From assembly GCF_013087515.1 (NCBI RefSeq), contig NZ_JABFCN010000055.1:124001-188000 (forward strand): a stretch of 64,000 nucleotides of DNA, read 5' to 3'. Within the stretch, counting starts at the first letter, position 1, and every line of letters starts with the position of its first letter. The notes below the pieces were generated by a model. It made no database searches. It was not told the DNA's origin and worked only from the letters and a program-made list of their open reading frames with translations. Positions 1-8,844 of this stretch are shown piece by piece. The translations under genes were made by a program, and so were the position numbers. The DNA comes from Rhizobium sophorae (lineage in GTDB: Bacteria > Pseudomonadota > Alphaproteobacteria > Rhizobiales > Rhizobiaceae).

Positions 1-792
1 CAGAGCCGTACACCGGTCGCGCTCCTCAAGCGGGTGCTGGCGTTGCCGGGCATCACGACCGCCGCGGCCCTGATCGGCACGGTGCTGCTATGGGAAGCGG
101 CGGCGCGGCTCCTGTCGATCCCGACCTATCTGCTGCCGCCGCCAAGCGCGATCCTCGGCTCGTTCTCCGCCATCGGCTTCGAGCGCTGGATCGGTCACAT
201 CGCCGCGACGTTGCGGGTGGCGCTGATTGGTTATGCGATGTCCATCGTTATCGCCATTCCGCTCGCGGTGGTCATGATGCGCTCGCCATTCCTGTCGCGA
301 ACGCTCTATCCGCTGCTCGTCGTCGTGCAGTCGACGCCGGTGGTGGCGATTGCGCCGATCATCATCGTCGTGCTCGGGGCCGGCGATGCGCCACGCATCG
401 TTATCACTTGTCTCATCACCTTCTTTCCGCTCGTCGTCTCTACCGCAACGGGCCTTGCGGCAACCCCGCCGGAGCTGATCGAGCTGTCGCGAAGCCTGCG
501 CGCCTCGGGCTTCCGCGAGATCACCCAGATACGCCTGCCGTTTGCGGTGCCCTACATCTTCTCGGCGTTGAAAATCTCGATCACGCTTGCCGTCATCGGC
601 GCCGTGGTTGCGGAGTTCTGCGCATCCGAAGCCGGCGTCGGCTATTTCATCCAGCTGTCGACCTCCCTGTTCAAGCTGCCACAGGCCTGGGCCGGCTTGC
701 TGCTGCTCGCCGCCATGTCGCTCTTGCTATTTCAGGCCGTGGTCCTGACGCAGAAGCTCCTCTTTCCCTGGAGCCTGCCGAAAAACGGCTGA
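1..792 (+). CDS. ABC transporter permease, NitT/TauT (SsuC/TauC) family, 5' end outside window
   Basis: Inner-membrane permease of an ABC importer. The reading frame is open from base 1, so the true start may lie upstream; a GTG at 34 would give 252 residues. Several hydrophobic helices are visible, and the cytoplasmic loop that docks to the ATPase (EAA-like, around 'ELSRSLRASGF..I..IRLP') sits at about residues 155-175 of the 252, as in SsuC/TauC/ThiX permeases. The ATPase and binding protein are presumably upstream, outside the window. A dioxygenase follows after 86 bp. Substrate is not visible; the downstream cytosine-deaminase-like enzyme hints at a pyrimidine-like or other N-heterocyclic compound (inference). 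Confidence 0.85.
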   Translation, partial: QSRTPVALLKRVLALPGITTAAALIGTVLLWEAAARLLSIPTYLLPPPSAILGSFSAIGFERWIGHIAATLRVALIGYAMSIVIAIPLAVVMMRSPFLSRTLYPLLVVVQSTPVVAIAPIIIVVLGAGDAPRIVITCLITFFPLVVSTATGLAATPPELIELSRSLRASGFREITQIRLPFAVPYIFSALKISITLAVIGAVVAEFCASEAGVGYFIQLSTSLFKLPQAWAGLLLLAAMSLLLFQAVVLTQKLLFPWSLPKNG

Positions 793-878
793 ACCCATCC
801 GGAGTAGAAGCAGTCGGGCCCTGCCCGGACATTGCTCCTCAACCGCCGGTTCGCCGGCATTCACGTAAGGAGAATAGT

Positions 879-1874
879 ATGAATATCCAGACAGACACCC
901 TCGCGGAACTCGCCAAGGAAGCGACCATCGGCGGCATGGGCACGACCGTTGACCGGGAAATCCCCGTCATCGACCTTTCTGACTTCGACAACCGCAAGCA
1001 CGAGATCGCCGATGCACTCTGGCAGGCCTCGGTCGATATCGGTTTCTTCCAGGTCTACAATCACGGCATCGCCCAGGACGATATTGACGCGGCCTTCGAC
1101 ACGGCCTGGACATTCTTCGAACTGCCGGTGGAGGTCAAGGCGAAAACCCCGATGCCGAAGGGCATCAATGCCGGCTGGGAATTCAGGGCACAGGTCCGCC
1201 CCTCCACCGGTACGCCGGATAACAAGGAGAGCTTCCAGCTCACCCGGCCGGACATGATCCGCCTCAACTTGTGGCCGAGCGAAGACGATCTTCCGGGCTT
1301 CCGGGAAAAGATGCTCCGCTTCGAGCGACAGAACTGGGAACTCGGCATGCGCATCCTCTCCTGCTTCGCGCTGAAGATGGGCTTTGCCGAGGATTTCTTC
1401 ACCAAGGCGCATGACCCCTCTTCGGACCAGTATCAATCGACCCTGCGCCTCATCCATTACATGTCGATGGAAGGCGCCAAGCCGGAAGACTTCACGTCGT
1501 GGCGTGCCGGCGCGCATTCGGACTTCGATTGCTTGACCATCCTTCACCAGAAGGAAGGCGAAGGCGGGCTCCAGGTGTGCCCGGGCAAGGATGCAGCCTT
1601 GAAGGAATGGACGGATGTTCCGCCGCACAAGGGCTACATCACCTGCAACATCGGCGACATGCTGATGCGCTGGTCGGACGACCAGTTGCAGTCGACGCTG
1701 CACCGGGTGCGTATGCCGCGCGAGAATGAGTACATGGGCCGCCGACTGTCCCTGCCCTTCTTCTGCCAGGCAAACCGCGATGCCGTCATTGAGGGTCCGC
1801 TCGGCAAATACGAGGCGATCACCGCCGGCGAATACCTGACCCGGCGCATCAACGCCAATTTCGCCAAGAAGTGA
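879..1874 (+). CDS. 2-oxoglutarate/Fe(II)-dependent dioxygenase, isopenicillin N synthase family
   Basis: Cytoplasmic non-haem iron oxygenase of 331 residues. An N-terminal DIOX_N segment (IPVIDLSDF, about residues 28-36; GFFQVYNHGI, 55-64) is followed by the 2OG-Fe(II) jelly roll. Predicted iron ligands are His213, Asp215 (AHSDFD) and His275 (STLHRV), and Arg289/Ser291 (RRLS) is the 2-oxoglutarate clamp, so the site looks intact. The start at 879 is chosen because TAAGGAG precedes the ATG; upstream codons in the same frame overlap the permease. It lies between the transporter permease and a LysR gene and probably hydroxylates or oxidatively opens the imported compound. The substrate cannot be read from sequence. 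Confidence 0.85.
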   Translation: MNIQTDTLAELAKEATIGGMGTTVDREIPVIDLSDFDNRKHEIADALWQASVDIGFFQVYNHGIAQDDIDAAFDTAWTFFELPVEVKAKTPMPKGINAGWEFRAQVRPSTGTPDNKESFQLTRPDMIRLNLWPSEDDLPGFREKMLRFERQNWELGMRILSCFALKMGFAEDFFTKAHDPSSDQYQSTLRLIHYMSMEGAKPEDFTSWRAGAHSDFDCLTILHQKEGEGGLQVCPGKDAALKEWTDVPPHKGYITCNIGDMLMRWSDDQLQSTLHRVRMPRENEYMGRRLSLPFFCQANRDAVIEGPLGKYEAITAGEYLTRRINANFAKK

Positions 1875-1945
1875 CGTTGTAGATGGTCCGTTGCGGTGAC
1901 ATCGTGGAACAGTCAATCCGACTCCCGTCAGGCAACGGACCCATC

Positions 1946-2848
1946 ATGCTTCATGGACGCGCGCTGCGTTATATTGACGAGGTGGCCCGACAGGGCTCCA
2001 TCCGCAAGGCGGCAAAGACATTGCATGTCGCCGCCTCTGCGGTGAACCGCTATATTCTGGAGCTTGAGGAAGAGTTGCAGGCACCCATTTTCGAGCGCCT
2101 GCCGCGCGGCCTGAAACTCACGAGTTCCGGCGAGATCCTCATCCAGCACATTCGCGAGACACTGCAGGCGCATCAGCGGATGCGGGCGCAGATCCAGTCC
2201 CTCAAGGGGCTCAATCGCGGCGAGGTAGTGCTGGCGACCATGGCAACGCTCGCGGCGGGCCGGATTGCCGAGATCGTTGCAGCTTACCGAGAAAAACATC
2301 CGCAGGTTAGTCTGCGGATCATGGTCGGCGACCGGACGACTGTTGCGGAAATGGTTGCGCTCGGCCAGGCCGATCTCGCCATTGCCTACAACCTGCCGGA
2401 CGATAGCCGGCTGCAACGCGCCGCCGAATTCCGCCATGCGCTGGGAGCCGTCGTCGCGCCCGCCCATCCCCTCGCAAATCGCAAGACCGTGCGCATGTCC
2501 GATTGCCTGCTCTATCCGCTGGTTCTGGCGGATCGATCGCTGTCGCTGCGCGAGGTCGTCGAGGCGGCTGCCCCGGCGCGTGCCACCCTTGTTCCCGTCG
2601 TCGAGACCAATTCGATGGAACTAATGAAGCGCCTTGCCCGGACAACGCCTCACATCACCTTCCTCAACCGGCTCGACGTCGACCGCGAAATGGCGACCGG
2701 CGACCTGGTCTTCATTCCGCTGACGGGAACCGGCTCGCTGCAACGGCTCAATATCCTCCACCGCGCCCGCGGCTCGCTTTCGCCCGCCGGCAGCCATTTC
2801 ATGCAATTCGCGCAGGAGCGTCTGCTCGCCTCGTTTGACGAGAGCTGA
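1946..2848 (+). CDS. LysR-family transcriptional regulator
   Basis: DNA-binding regulator of about 300 residues. The N-terminal winged helix-turn-helix is typical of LysR (ALRYIDEVARQGSIRKAAK, then AASAVNRYILELEEEL), followed by the linker helix and a substrate-binding co-inducer domain from about residue 90. An earlier in-frame ATG at 1883 exists, but the conserved domain starts right after the ATG at 1946, so I prefer the latter; neither has a strong ribosome site. It lies 71 bp after the dioxygenase and 32 bp before the amidohydrolase on the same strand, so it probably controls this catabolic operon in response to its substrate. Confidence 0.88.
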   Translation: MLHGRALRYIDEVARQGSIRKAAKTLHVAASAVNRYILELEEELQAPIFERLPRGLKLTSSGEILIQHIRETLQAHQRMRAQIQSLKGLNRGEVVLATMATLAAGRIAEIVAAYREKHPQVSLRIMVGDRTTVAEMVALGQADLAIAYNLPDDSRLQRAAEFRHALGAVVAPAHPLANRKTVRMSDCLLYPLVLADRSLSLREVVEAAAPARATLVPVVETNSMELMKRLARTTPHITFLNRLDVDREMATGDLVFIPLTGTGSLQRLNILHRARGSLSPAGSHFMQFAQERLLASFDES

Positions 2849-2880
2849 CCGCTCGGCAACCCATCCAATCGAGACCCATC

Positions 2881-4233
2881 ATGAACGATCTTTCCCTGTT
2901 TCCCAGCCTTGCCGCCCGTCTGGCGAGACCGGAGCGCATTCGTCTTGCGAAGGCGCGCGTTCCGGTCGCGCTGCTTGCAGATGACTCGCCTGGTGGTGCG
3001 GAGATGGATCGGGACGGTTCCGCCCTCGTCGATATTCTGGTCGAGAACGGCAGGATCGCTGCGATAACGCCGGCCCTTGCCGATGGTGGCGAAGATACAG
3101 TCGCGCTCGACGGCCGCCATGTCTGGCCGCTTCTGATCGACGCGCACGCCCATCTCGACAAGGGCCACACCATGGGACGTGCGCCCGATTCCGGCGGCAC
3201 TCATCCCGGCGCGCGCGCTGCGACGACGGCCGACCGCCTTGCCCACTGGAATGCCGACGACCTCCTGCGACGGATGGAATTCGGTCTTGCAACGGCCGAC
3301 GCCCATGGCGTGGCCGCCATCCGCACCCATCTCGACAGTCACGAGGGGCAGGCGGAAATCACCTGGAGCGCGTTTGCCGAAATGCGCGAACGTTGGAAAG
3401 GCTGCATCACCTTGCAGGCTGCCGGCCTCGTGCCGCTCGATGCCTATCGCGACGACTATGGCGCCCGCCTTGCCGATATCGTTGCCGTCCACGGCGGCTT
3501 GCTCGGCGGCGTCACCCGCGCCTCCGGGGGCACCCATGGGTCAGGCCTCGGCGATATCGACCTGCTGCTCGACCGGTTGTTTGCGCTGGCGAAGGAACGG
3601 GAACTGGATGTCGATCTACATGTCGACGAGGCGGCACAGGCCGATGCCCTGCCGCATGTGGCACGTGCCGCCATCCGCCACGGTTACGAGGGGCGCGTGA
3701 CATGCGGCCACTGCTGCTCGCTTGCACTTCTGGGCGAGCAAGAATTGCGCAACACGATCGCGCTGATCGCCGATGCCGGCCTCTCGATCATCACGCTGCC
3801 AACCGTCAACATGTATCTCCAGGATCGCGAAGACGGCCGCACGCCACGCTGGCGCGGGGTCACGCCCGTGCAGGAATTGCAGGCGGCTGGCATTCCGGTC
3901 GCCGCGGCCGGCGACAATTGCCGCGATCCGTTCTTTGCCTATGGCGATCACGACATGCTGGACACCTGGCGTCAAGCGGTGCGCATCCTGCATCTCGACC
4001 ACCCTTACGCGGATGCGCCCGCTCTTGCCGGCCCGGCACCCGCCTGCATCATGGGCATCGACGCCGGTACGATCGGCGTCGATCGTCCGGCAGACCTGAT
4101 GATCCTGGAAGCCTGGAGCCTCGACCAGGTTATCGCCCGTCCGCACTCCGACCGCGTCCTCCTCCGCAAGGGGATTTTCGCCAACAGGACATTGCCCTCC
4201 TACAGTATGCTCACAGATTTCCAGACCGCTTGA
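2881..4233 (+). CDS. Amidohydrolase, cytosine-deaminase-like
   Basis: Metal-dependent hydrolase of 450 residues. The TIM-barrel metal motifs are visible: HAHLDKGHT (first pair of His), DLHVDE (third ligand and Glu), GHCCSLA (fourth His region) and DNCRDPFFAYGDHDML with the catalytic Asp. This order is that of cytosine deaminase and related creatinine/isoguanine deaminases rather than dihydroorotase. It is the last gene of the ABC permease-dioxygenase-LysR group. Probable role is deamination or hydrolysis of an N-heterocycle; cytosine itself is only one option. The N-terminal 40 residues before the barrel are longer than in E. coli CodA. Confidence 0.8.
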   Translation: MNDLSLFPSLAARLARPERIRLAKARVPVALLADDSPGGAEMDRDGSALVDILVENGRIAAITPALADGGEDTVALDGRHVWPLLIDAHAHLDKGHTMGRAPDSGGTHPGARAATTADRLAHWNADDLLRRMEFGLATADAHGVAAIRTHLDSHEGQAEITWSAFAEMRERWKGCITLQAAGLVPLDAYRDDYGARLADIVAVHGGLLGGVTRASGGTHGSGLGDIDLLLDRLFALAKERELDVDLHVDEAAQADALPHVARAAIRHGYEGRVTCGHCCSLALLGEQELRNTIALIADAGLSIITLPTVNMYLQDREDGRTPRWRGVTPVQELQAAGIPVAAAGDNCRDPFFAYGDHDMLDTWRQAVRILHLDHPYADAPALAGPAPACIMGIDAGTIGVDRPADLMILEAWSLDQVIARPHSDRVLLRKGIFANRTLPSYSMLTDFQTA

Positions 4234-4580
4234 GCCGCTCTCCAGGAAACAAAAAAGGGGACCGCCGAAGCCCACATCAAGGCGCTTGGCCTGTAGCGCA
4301 GCGGCGATTTTGGTCGGGGACAGCCTGTGATATGGGCCGTCGATAGCTTAATAACCTGCTGCCAGGGAACGCAAAAAAGCCTGCCATCCAAAATATCGGC
4401 AAAGCATCTTCTCGGCGAGCGACATGCGAAAATGCAAATAATCGCTGAAATTTCTTCTTTTTATAGCAAAGCCGCTATGCGCAGCGGCTTTATAGCTTTA
4501 ACATGATCTCTTGACCGCCGGTGCGCTTGTGCGCCTTGGCTTTCAGAGGTGAGAACCGAGATGCGACGGACATCCGGCAG
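4234..4580. other. Intergenic region between the amidohydrolase and the BTAD regulator
   Basis: About 350 bases with no convincing gene. AT content rises from about 4430 onward, as expected for a promoter region ahead of the regulator at 4581. The only clear structure is the hairpin at 4468-4491, described separately. Confidence 0.5.
4468..4491. repeat. 9-bp inverted repeat (AAAGCCGCT / AGCGGCTTT), 6-base loop
   Basis: A perfect 9-bp stem flanks ATGCGC, with TATAGC repeated outside both arms. It lies about 90 bp before the BTAD regulator gene. There is no T-run after it on either strand that would make it a good intrinsic terminator, so an operator or an mRNA leader hairpin are alternatives. 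Confidence 0.5.
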
Positions 4581-6512
4581 ATGCTGACGAACAGGCTCTG
4601 CCTGCTCGGAAGACCGCGATTGATGGCGGCGGGGAAGGAACTCCCCTTGCCGGAGAAGTCTTATTTTCTCCTCGCCATGCTCGCCGCCGAACCCAATTTC
4701 GAACTCGACCGCGAAACCGTCAGGCGACAGCTCTGGCAATCGGAACTGCCGGAAAAACGGGCCGGCAGCCTGCGCCAGCTGCTGGCGCGCATCGAACAGA
4801 GCGTTCCCGCCGGCCTTCCACAGCTGCTTGCCCCGACCCGAACCCATATCGGCCTTGCCGATGGCTGGGAGGTCGACGTTCATATCCTGAAACAGAAAGG
4901 GCCGCTCGCTCCCGAAGACGGCGACCTCCTGAACGGCGAATTGCTCGAAGGCGTCAAATCGCCGACACAGGGCGCCGAGGACTGGCTGACCTTTGAGCGC
5001 CAGCGTGTCGACGAATTGCGCTCCGCCCATCTCACCCGGCTGGTCGAGACCTCAGACGACAGATCTGATGAAGAGCAGGTCAAGCTTGCCAGGCGCCTGC
5101 TGGAACTCGACCCTGCCAGCGAGACGGCCTATCGCGCCTTGATGCGCACCTATGTCAGGATGAACGATTCGGCAGCGGCGCGTCAGGCCTATTTGAAGTG
5201 CAAGAGCCAGCTGAAGGACGACTTCGACACCGAGCCGGAAGAAAGCACCACCGCTCTTGCCCGCGAACTAAACCTGGCGCCGGCAGCACAGGCGACGTCG
5301 GGACATCCTCAGTCGGCGCTTAACCTTTCCGTCAGCCCGCTTGGTCAGCCGCGTATCATCATCCTGCCGCCGGAAAGCATCTTCACAGATCCGCTGATGG
5401 AGCGCGTCGGCAGGGCCCTTCTGGAAGACGTCACCATCGGCCTCAGCCAGCAGCGCGGCTTCAAGGTGATCGCCGCGCATACCAGCCTGGAAATCCTCAG
5501 CCGTTCGATCGATCCGTCGCGTGCCGTGCCCGGTCCGCTCGACCTCAGCTTCGACTATGCGGTCTACGTCACCATCCAGGGCCGCGACGAGGATGTCTTT
5601 GCGACTTGCCGGCTGACGCGGACGACGACATCGGAGGTGATCTGGGCCATCGAACTTCCACTGGTCATGCAGAAGATCAGCGAATCCTTCGCGCATCTGA
5701 CGCGCCGGATCGTTTCCTCGCTCGCCGACACGATCGAGCGTCACGAACTGGCGATGCCGATCGGCGACGCGCCGCCGTCCGCCTACCGCCTCTACCTGGA
5801 AGGCAAGCGGCTGATCGCCCAGACCGATCTGCAGCATCTGCGCCAGGCGCGCAAATGGTTCAAATCCTCACTCAATCGTTATGAACATTTCTCTGCCGCC
5901 CATGCCGGCATGTCGCGCGCGCTCGGCATGGAATGGCTGATCCGCGGCATGCGGGACAAGGAACTGCTCGACGAGGCGAACGGCGCTGCCCGGCAGGCGC
6001 AGCAGTCCGACCCGAACAGCGGCCGGGCCTATCGCGAGCTCGGCTTCGTTGCGCTTTATCGCCGCCGCTTCGACGAAAGCCTGGAATACTTCCAGCAGGC
6101 CCAGGATCTCAATCCCAATGATGCCGATATCCTGGCCGACTATGCCGATGCGCTGTGCCACTATGGCGACTTCGACAGAGCGCTGGAGCTGAATAAGGCC
6201 GCCTTCAGGCTCAATCCCCTGCCGCCTGACTATTACTACTGGAATCTCGGCGGCATTCACTTCGATCGCGAAGAATACGAAAAGACGATCGAGGCGCTTG
6301 AGCCAGTGAGATCCAAGCAGGCGACGGCCCGCTTGCTCGCCGCCGCCCATGCTATGGCAGGCGACATGAAGAAGGCCCATACATATGCCAAGGTCGTTTT
6401 GGAAAATTTCCCGGATTTCCGTAGCGAGGATATCCGCCATTTCGTTCCTGATCGCGACCCCCGCTATACGGAATCGCTGATTCATGGCCTGCATCTGGCC
6501 GGACTTCCCTGA
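4581..6512 (+). CDS. BTAD/SARP-type transcriptional regulator with TolB-like and TPR regions
   Basis: Regulator of about 643 residues. The N-terminal ~90 residues resemble an OmpR/SARP winged helix (RLCLLGRPRL, then PEKSYFLLAMLA), followed by a bacterial transcriptional activator domain (AEDWLTFERQRVDELR ... LDPASETAYRALMRTYVR) to about residue 225. A middle section has a TolB-like fold signature (PRIIILPPE ... IGLSQQRGFKVIAAHTS) and the C-terminus has TPR repeats (RAYRELGFVALYRRRFDESLEYF; DADILADYADALCHYGDF). The ATG at 4581 is preferred to the GTG at 4521 because the conserved domain begins there. It lies 105 bp ahead of the YcaO-TfuA genes on the same strand, so it is probably their activator. 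Confidence 0.8.
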   Translation: MLTNRLCLLGRPRLMAAGKELPLPEKSYFLLAMLAAEPNFELDRETVRRQLWQSELPEKRAGSLRQLLARIEQSVPAGLPQLLAPTRTHIGLADGWEVDVHILKQKGPLAPEDGDLLNGELLEGVKSPTQGAEDWLTFERQRVDELRSAHLTRLVETSDDRSDEEQVKLARRLLELDPASETAYRALMRTYVRMNDSAAARQAYLKCKSQLKDDFDTEPEESTTALARELNLAPAAQATSGHPQSALNLSVSPLGQPRIIILPPESIFTDPLMERVGRALLEDVTIGLSQQRGFKVIAAHTSLEILSRSIDPSRAVPGPLDLSFDYAVYVTIQGRDEDVFATCRLTRTTTSEVIWAIELPLVMQKISESFAHLTRRIVSSLADTIERHELAMPIGDAPPSAYRLYLEGKRLIAQTDLQHLRQARKWFKSSLNRYEHFSAAHAGMSRALGMEWLIRGMRDKELLDEANGAARQAQQSDPNSGRAYRELGFVALYRRRFDESLEYFQQAQDLNPNDADILADYADALCHYGDFDRALELNKAAFRLNPLPPDYYYWNLGGIHFDREEYEKTIEALEPVRSKQATARLLAAAHAMAGDMKKAHTYAKVVLENFPDFRSEDIRHFVPDRDPRYTESLIHGLHLAGLP

Positions 6513-6617
6513 TCCATCGCTTTTTAAATAAGCCTGTAACGCTTAAATGACGCAGGCAATGTTCCTCTCCGGCGGTTAACGGCGGCCTCCCGCTGCCTTC
6601 CCTATCGGAGATGGAAA

Positions 6618-6761
6618 ATGAAAACCAATGTTGAAACCAATGCCGCAATTCTCTCCCAGCCGCGTTTCTCGGCCGCAGCCAAGGCCGCGATGAAGCAGGA
6701 CGAACTCAACATCGCTCCGAACGGTCTCGAAAACCTCACACATGCCCTGAAGTTCCGCTAA
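6618..6761 (+). CDS. Candidate RiPP precursor peptide, 47 residues
   Basis: Short gene in the gap between the BTAD regulator and the YcaO gene, ending 13 bp before the YcaO start. The ATG is preceded by GGAG at a suitable distance. The peptide begins MKTNVETNAAILSQPRF and ends NLTHALKFR. It has no cysteine, several Asn, Thr and Ser, an Ala-rich helical middle and no signal peptide or double-Gly motif. Position and size fit a precursor for a YcaO-TfuA enzyme pair, but sequence identity to trifolitoxin precursor is not visible. If modification is thioamidation, a backbone amide would be the target, so Cys is not required. Function is inferred from context only. Confidence 0.6.
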   Translation: MKTNVETNAAILSQPRFSAAAKAAMKQDELNIAPNGLENLTHALKFR

Positions 6762-6774
6762 GGAACAGATCGGC

Positions 6775-8037
6775 ATGTCCGTTTTCGCCGACCTTGAAAC
6801 GCTTGCCGGTGACCTTAAACGATCATCGGCCAGTGTCAGCGATTATCATGACCGCGCCGTCACGCCGGCTCAGACGCTTGCAGCCATCCGGCCGCATCTG
6901 CGCGAATTCGGTATCACGCGCATCGGTCTGCTGACGGCACTCGACGTTCTGAACATCCCCGTCGCCTTTGCAACGAGGCCGAACAGCCATACGCTCTCGG
7001 TGTTTCAGGGCAAGGGGATCGACAATGATGCCGCCATGGCCTCAGCGGCCATGGAGGCGGTCGAGACACGAATCGCCGAAATTGCCCCCGCCGACCTGAC
7101 GCAGGCGACGGTCGAGAGCATGCGGGCGGAGCGTGCCGCGATGATCGATCTCGACAATGTCGCACGCTGTGCCCCCGACGAAATCGGCAGCAGTCCTATT
7201 CCGTGGTGCTCAGGGCTCGACATTCTTTCCGGCAGCAGCGTCTTCGTGCCCTGGTGGCTCGTCGGTCTCGACCATCGCGGCGAGAGGCCTCCGGGCTTCG
7301 AGCAGTCGAGCGATGGGCTTGCCTCCGGCAACACGCCGTCCGAAGCGGTGCTGCATGGGCTTTGCGAACTGGTGGAGCGCGACGCCTGGGCCTTGACCCA
7401 GCTGAAATCGCCCGAGCGCCTGAAGGAGAGCCGCATCGACCCCGCCTCCTTCGGCGATGCGGTCATCGACGTCATGACCGACCGGATCACCCGCGCCGGC
7501 ATGAAACTGCTGCTGCTCGACATGACGACGGATATCGGCGTTCCCGCTTTCCTGGCCGTCATCATGCCGGGTAATCTTTCCGACCGCGTCGACGCGCGCT
7601 GGTCTCATGTCTGCGGTGGCTGCGGCTGTCACCCCGATCCCGTGCGCGCCGCGCTGCGCGCCATCACCGAAGCGGCGCAGAGCCGGCTGACCGCGATTGC
7701 CGGCAGCCGCGACGATTTTTCGCCGCGCATCTATCAGCGGCTCGACAGGAGTGCGGCGATGCAGCAGGTGGTCGAACTCTGCGAGGGCGACGGCCGGATG
7801 CGGTCGTTCCAGGCCCGCGATCGCCGCCCGGCGACGATCCAGGACACCATCGGTCATATTGCCGGCCGGCTGGCGGCGACCGGCATCGAGCAGATCGTCG
7901 TCGTGCCGTTTCCGCACCCGGCCCGGCCGGCCTCCGTCGTCAGGGTGATTGTGCCGGGACTGGAGGTCGATATCTCAGGCCAATACGTCCAGCTCGGCCT
8001 GCGCGCGGTCAACACCATGAGAGGAGCCGAATCATGA
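6775..8037 (+). CDS. YcaO-domain protein, TfuA-associated type
   Basis: Enzyme of 420 residues that should use ATP to activate peptide backbone amides, giving azolines or thioamides. The YcaO nucleotide/metal residues are recognisable: ASAAMEAVETR near residues 89-99, and the block NTPSEAVLHGLCELVERDA at 187-205 with Glu190, Glu198, Glu201 and Arg202. A Cys-rich stretch (CGGCGCHPDP) follows about 75 residues later. The C-terminus (VVRVIVPGLE) lacks the proline-rich PxPxP tail of azoline-forming YcaO proteins. It overlaps the TfuA gene by 4 bases (ATGA), so the two are translationally coupled. YcaO with TfuA is established for thioamide formation; thioamidation here is inference. Confidence 0.88.
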   Translation: MSVFADLETLAGDLKRSSASVSDYHDRAVTPAQTLAAIRPHLREFGITRIGLLTALDVLNIPVAFATRPNSHTLSVFQGKGIDNDAAMASAAMEAVETRIAEIAPADLTQATVESMRAERAAMIDLDNVARCAPDEIGSSPIPWCSGLDILSGSSVFVPWWLVGLDHRGERPPGFEQSSDGLASGNTPSEAVLHGLCELVERDAWALTQLKSPERLKESRIDPASFGDAVIDVMTDRITRAGMKLLLLDMTTDIGVPAFLAVIMPGNLSDRVDARWSHVCGGCGCHPDPVRAALRAITEAAQSRLTAIAGSRDDFSPRIYQRLDRSAAMQQVVELCEGDGRMRSFQARDRRPATIQDTIGHIAGRLAATGIEQIVVVPFPHPARPASVVRVIVPGLEVDISGQYVQLGLRAVNTMRGAES

Positions 8038-8777
8038 AGGTGCTGTTCGTCGGCCCGAGCCTTGGCAGCGATCTTGCCGCGGCAAGAGCCATGTCCCCTC
8101 GCATCGATTTCCGGCCGCCGGCCGCCTGCGGCGACATCTTGAAGGCCGTTCAGGACGGCGCCACCGCGATCGGCCTCGTCGATGGCTATTTCGGCGATCT
8201 GCCCTCGGTCTGGCACAAGGAAATACTTTACGCACTCGAACACGATGTCGCCGTTGCCGGCGGCGCCAGCATGGGCGCGTTGCGGGCAGCCGAATGCGCC
8301 CCCTTCGGCATGGTCGGGCTCGGCTCCATCTTTGAAGATTACGAGTCCGGTCGGCTGCTCGACGACGAGGCCGTCGCGCTGGTGCATGCGCCGCAGGAAC
8401 TTGGCTGGCTGCCGCTTTCCGTACCCTGGGTCGATTTCGAGCCGACGGTCGATGCGCTTTACGCCAAAGGCGAGATTTCGCCCGGCGAGCGCAAGAAACT
8501 GCTGCTTGCCGGCCGTTTCCTGCATTTCTCCGAGCGCACCTATGCCAAGGTGGCCGACGAGTGCCATTTCCGCAAGCCGCGCCGCGACCACATCCTCGCC
8601 GCCATTCGCAAGAACCGCGTCGAGCGCAAGCGCAACGACGCGCGACTGGTACTGGAATGGCTGCGCCGGGACAGATTCCTCCCCGTCAACCGTGACTGGC
8701 ACTTTGCCGCAACCTCGCACTGGGAGCTCCTGCACGCTGAAGTCACGCGCAATGCGGTTGCTGTAACGCTTGAATAA
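8034..8777 (+). CDS. TfuA-like protein
   Basis: Partner protein of 247 residues. The TfuA core is clear: GLVDGYFGDLPSVWHKEIL (47-65), AGGASMGALRAAE (75-87), then GMVGLGSIFEDYESGRLLDDEAVALVH (92-118). The family is named from the trifolitoxin region of R. leguminosarum, and in thioamide systems TfuA is thought to deliver sulphur to the YcaO enzyme. The start overlaps the YcaO stop. The C-terminal 90 residues are basic and variable. No exporter, protease or immunity gene of known type follows in the next genes. Confidence 0.88.
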   Translation: MKVLFVGPSLGSDLAAARAMSPRIDFRPPAACGDILKAVQDGATAIGLVDGYFGDLPSVWHKEILYALEHDVAVAGGASMGALRAAECAPFGMVGLGSIFEDYESGRLLDDEAVALVHAPQELGWLPLSVPWVDFEPTVDALYAKGEISPGERKKLLLAGRFLHFSERTYAKVADECHFRKPRRDHILAAIRKNRVERKRNDARLVLEWLRRDRFLPVNRDWHFAATSHWELLHAEVTRNAVAVTLE

Positions 8778-8844
8778 CGGTCGCGGCGGAAAGATGCGCT
8801 GGTGATGGAATCGTAGGGTTCCACGGCCAAAGAGGGCGGGAACG

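Noticed and set aside
861..1916. Long antisense open frame over the dioxygenase gene (351 codons)
   Set aside because: It has no family resemblance and lies fully opposite a gene with intact iron and 2-oxoglutarate ligands. GC-rich codon bias makes such antisense frames common.
2503..2838. Overlapping + strand frame within the LysR gene
   Set aside because: Lies in a different frame of a gene with intact regulatory domains.
6618..6761. Calling the short peptide a trifolitoxin precursor
   Set aside because: It lacks the Cys-containing C-terminal core of trifolitoxin; only the enzyme families are shared.
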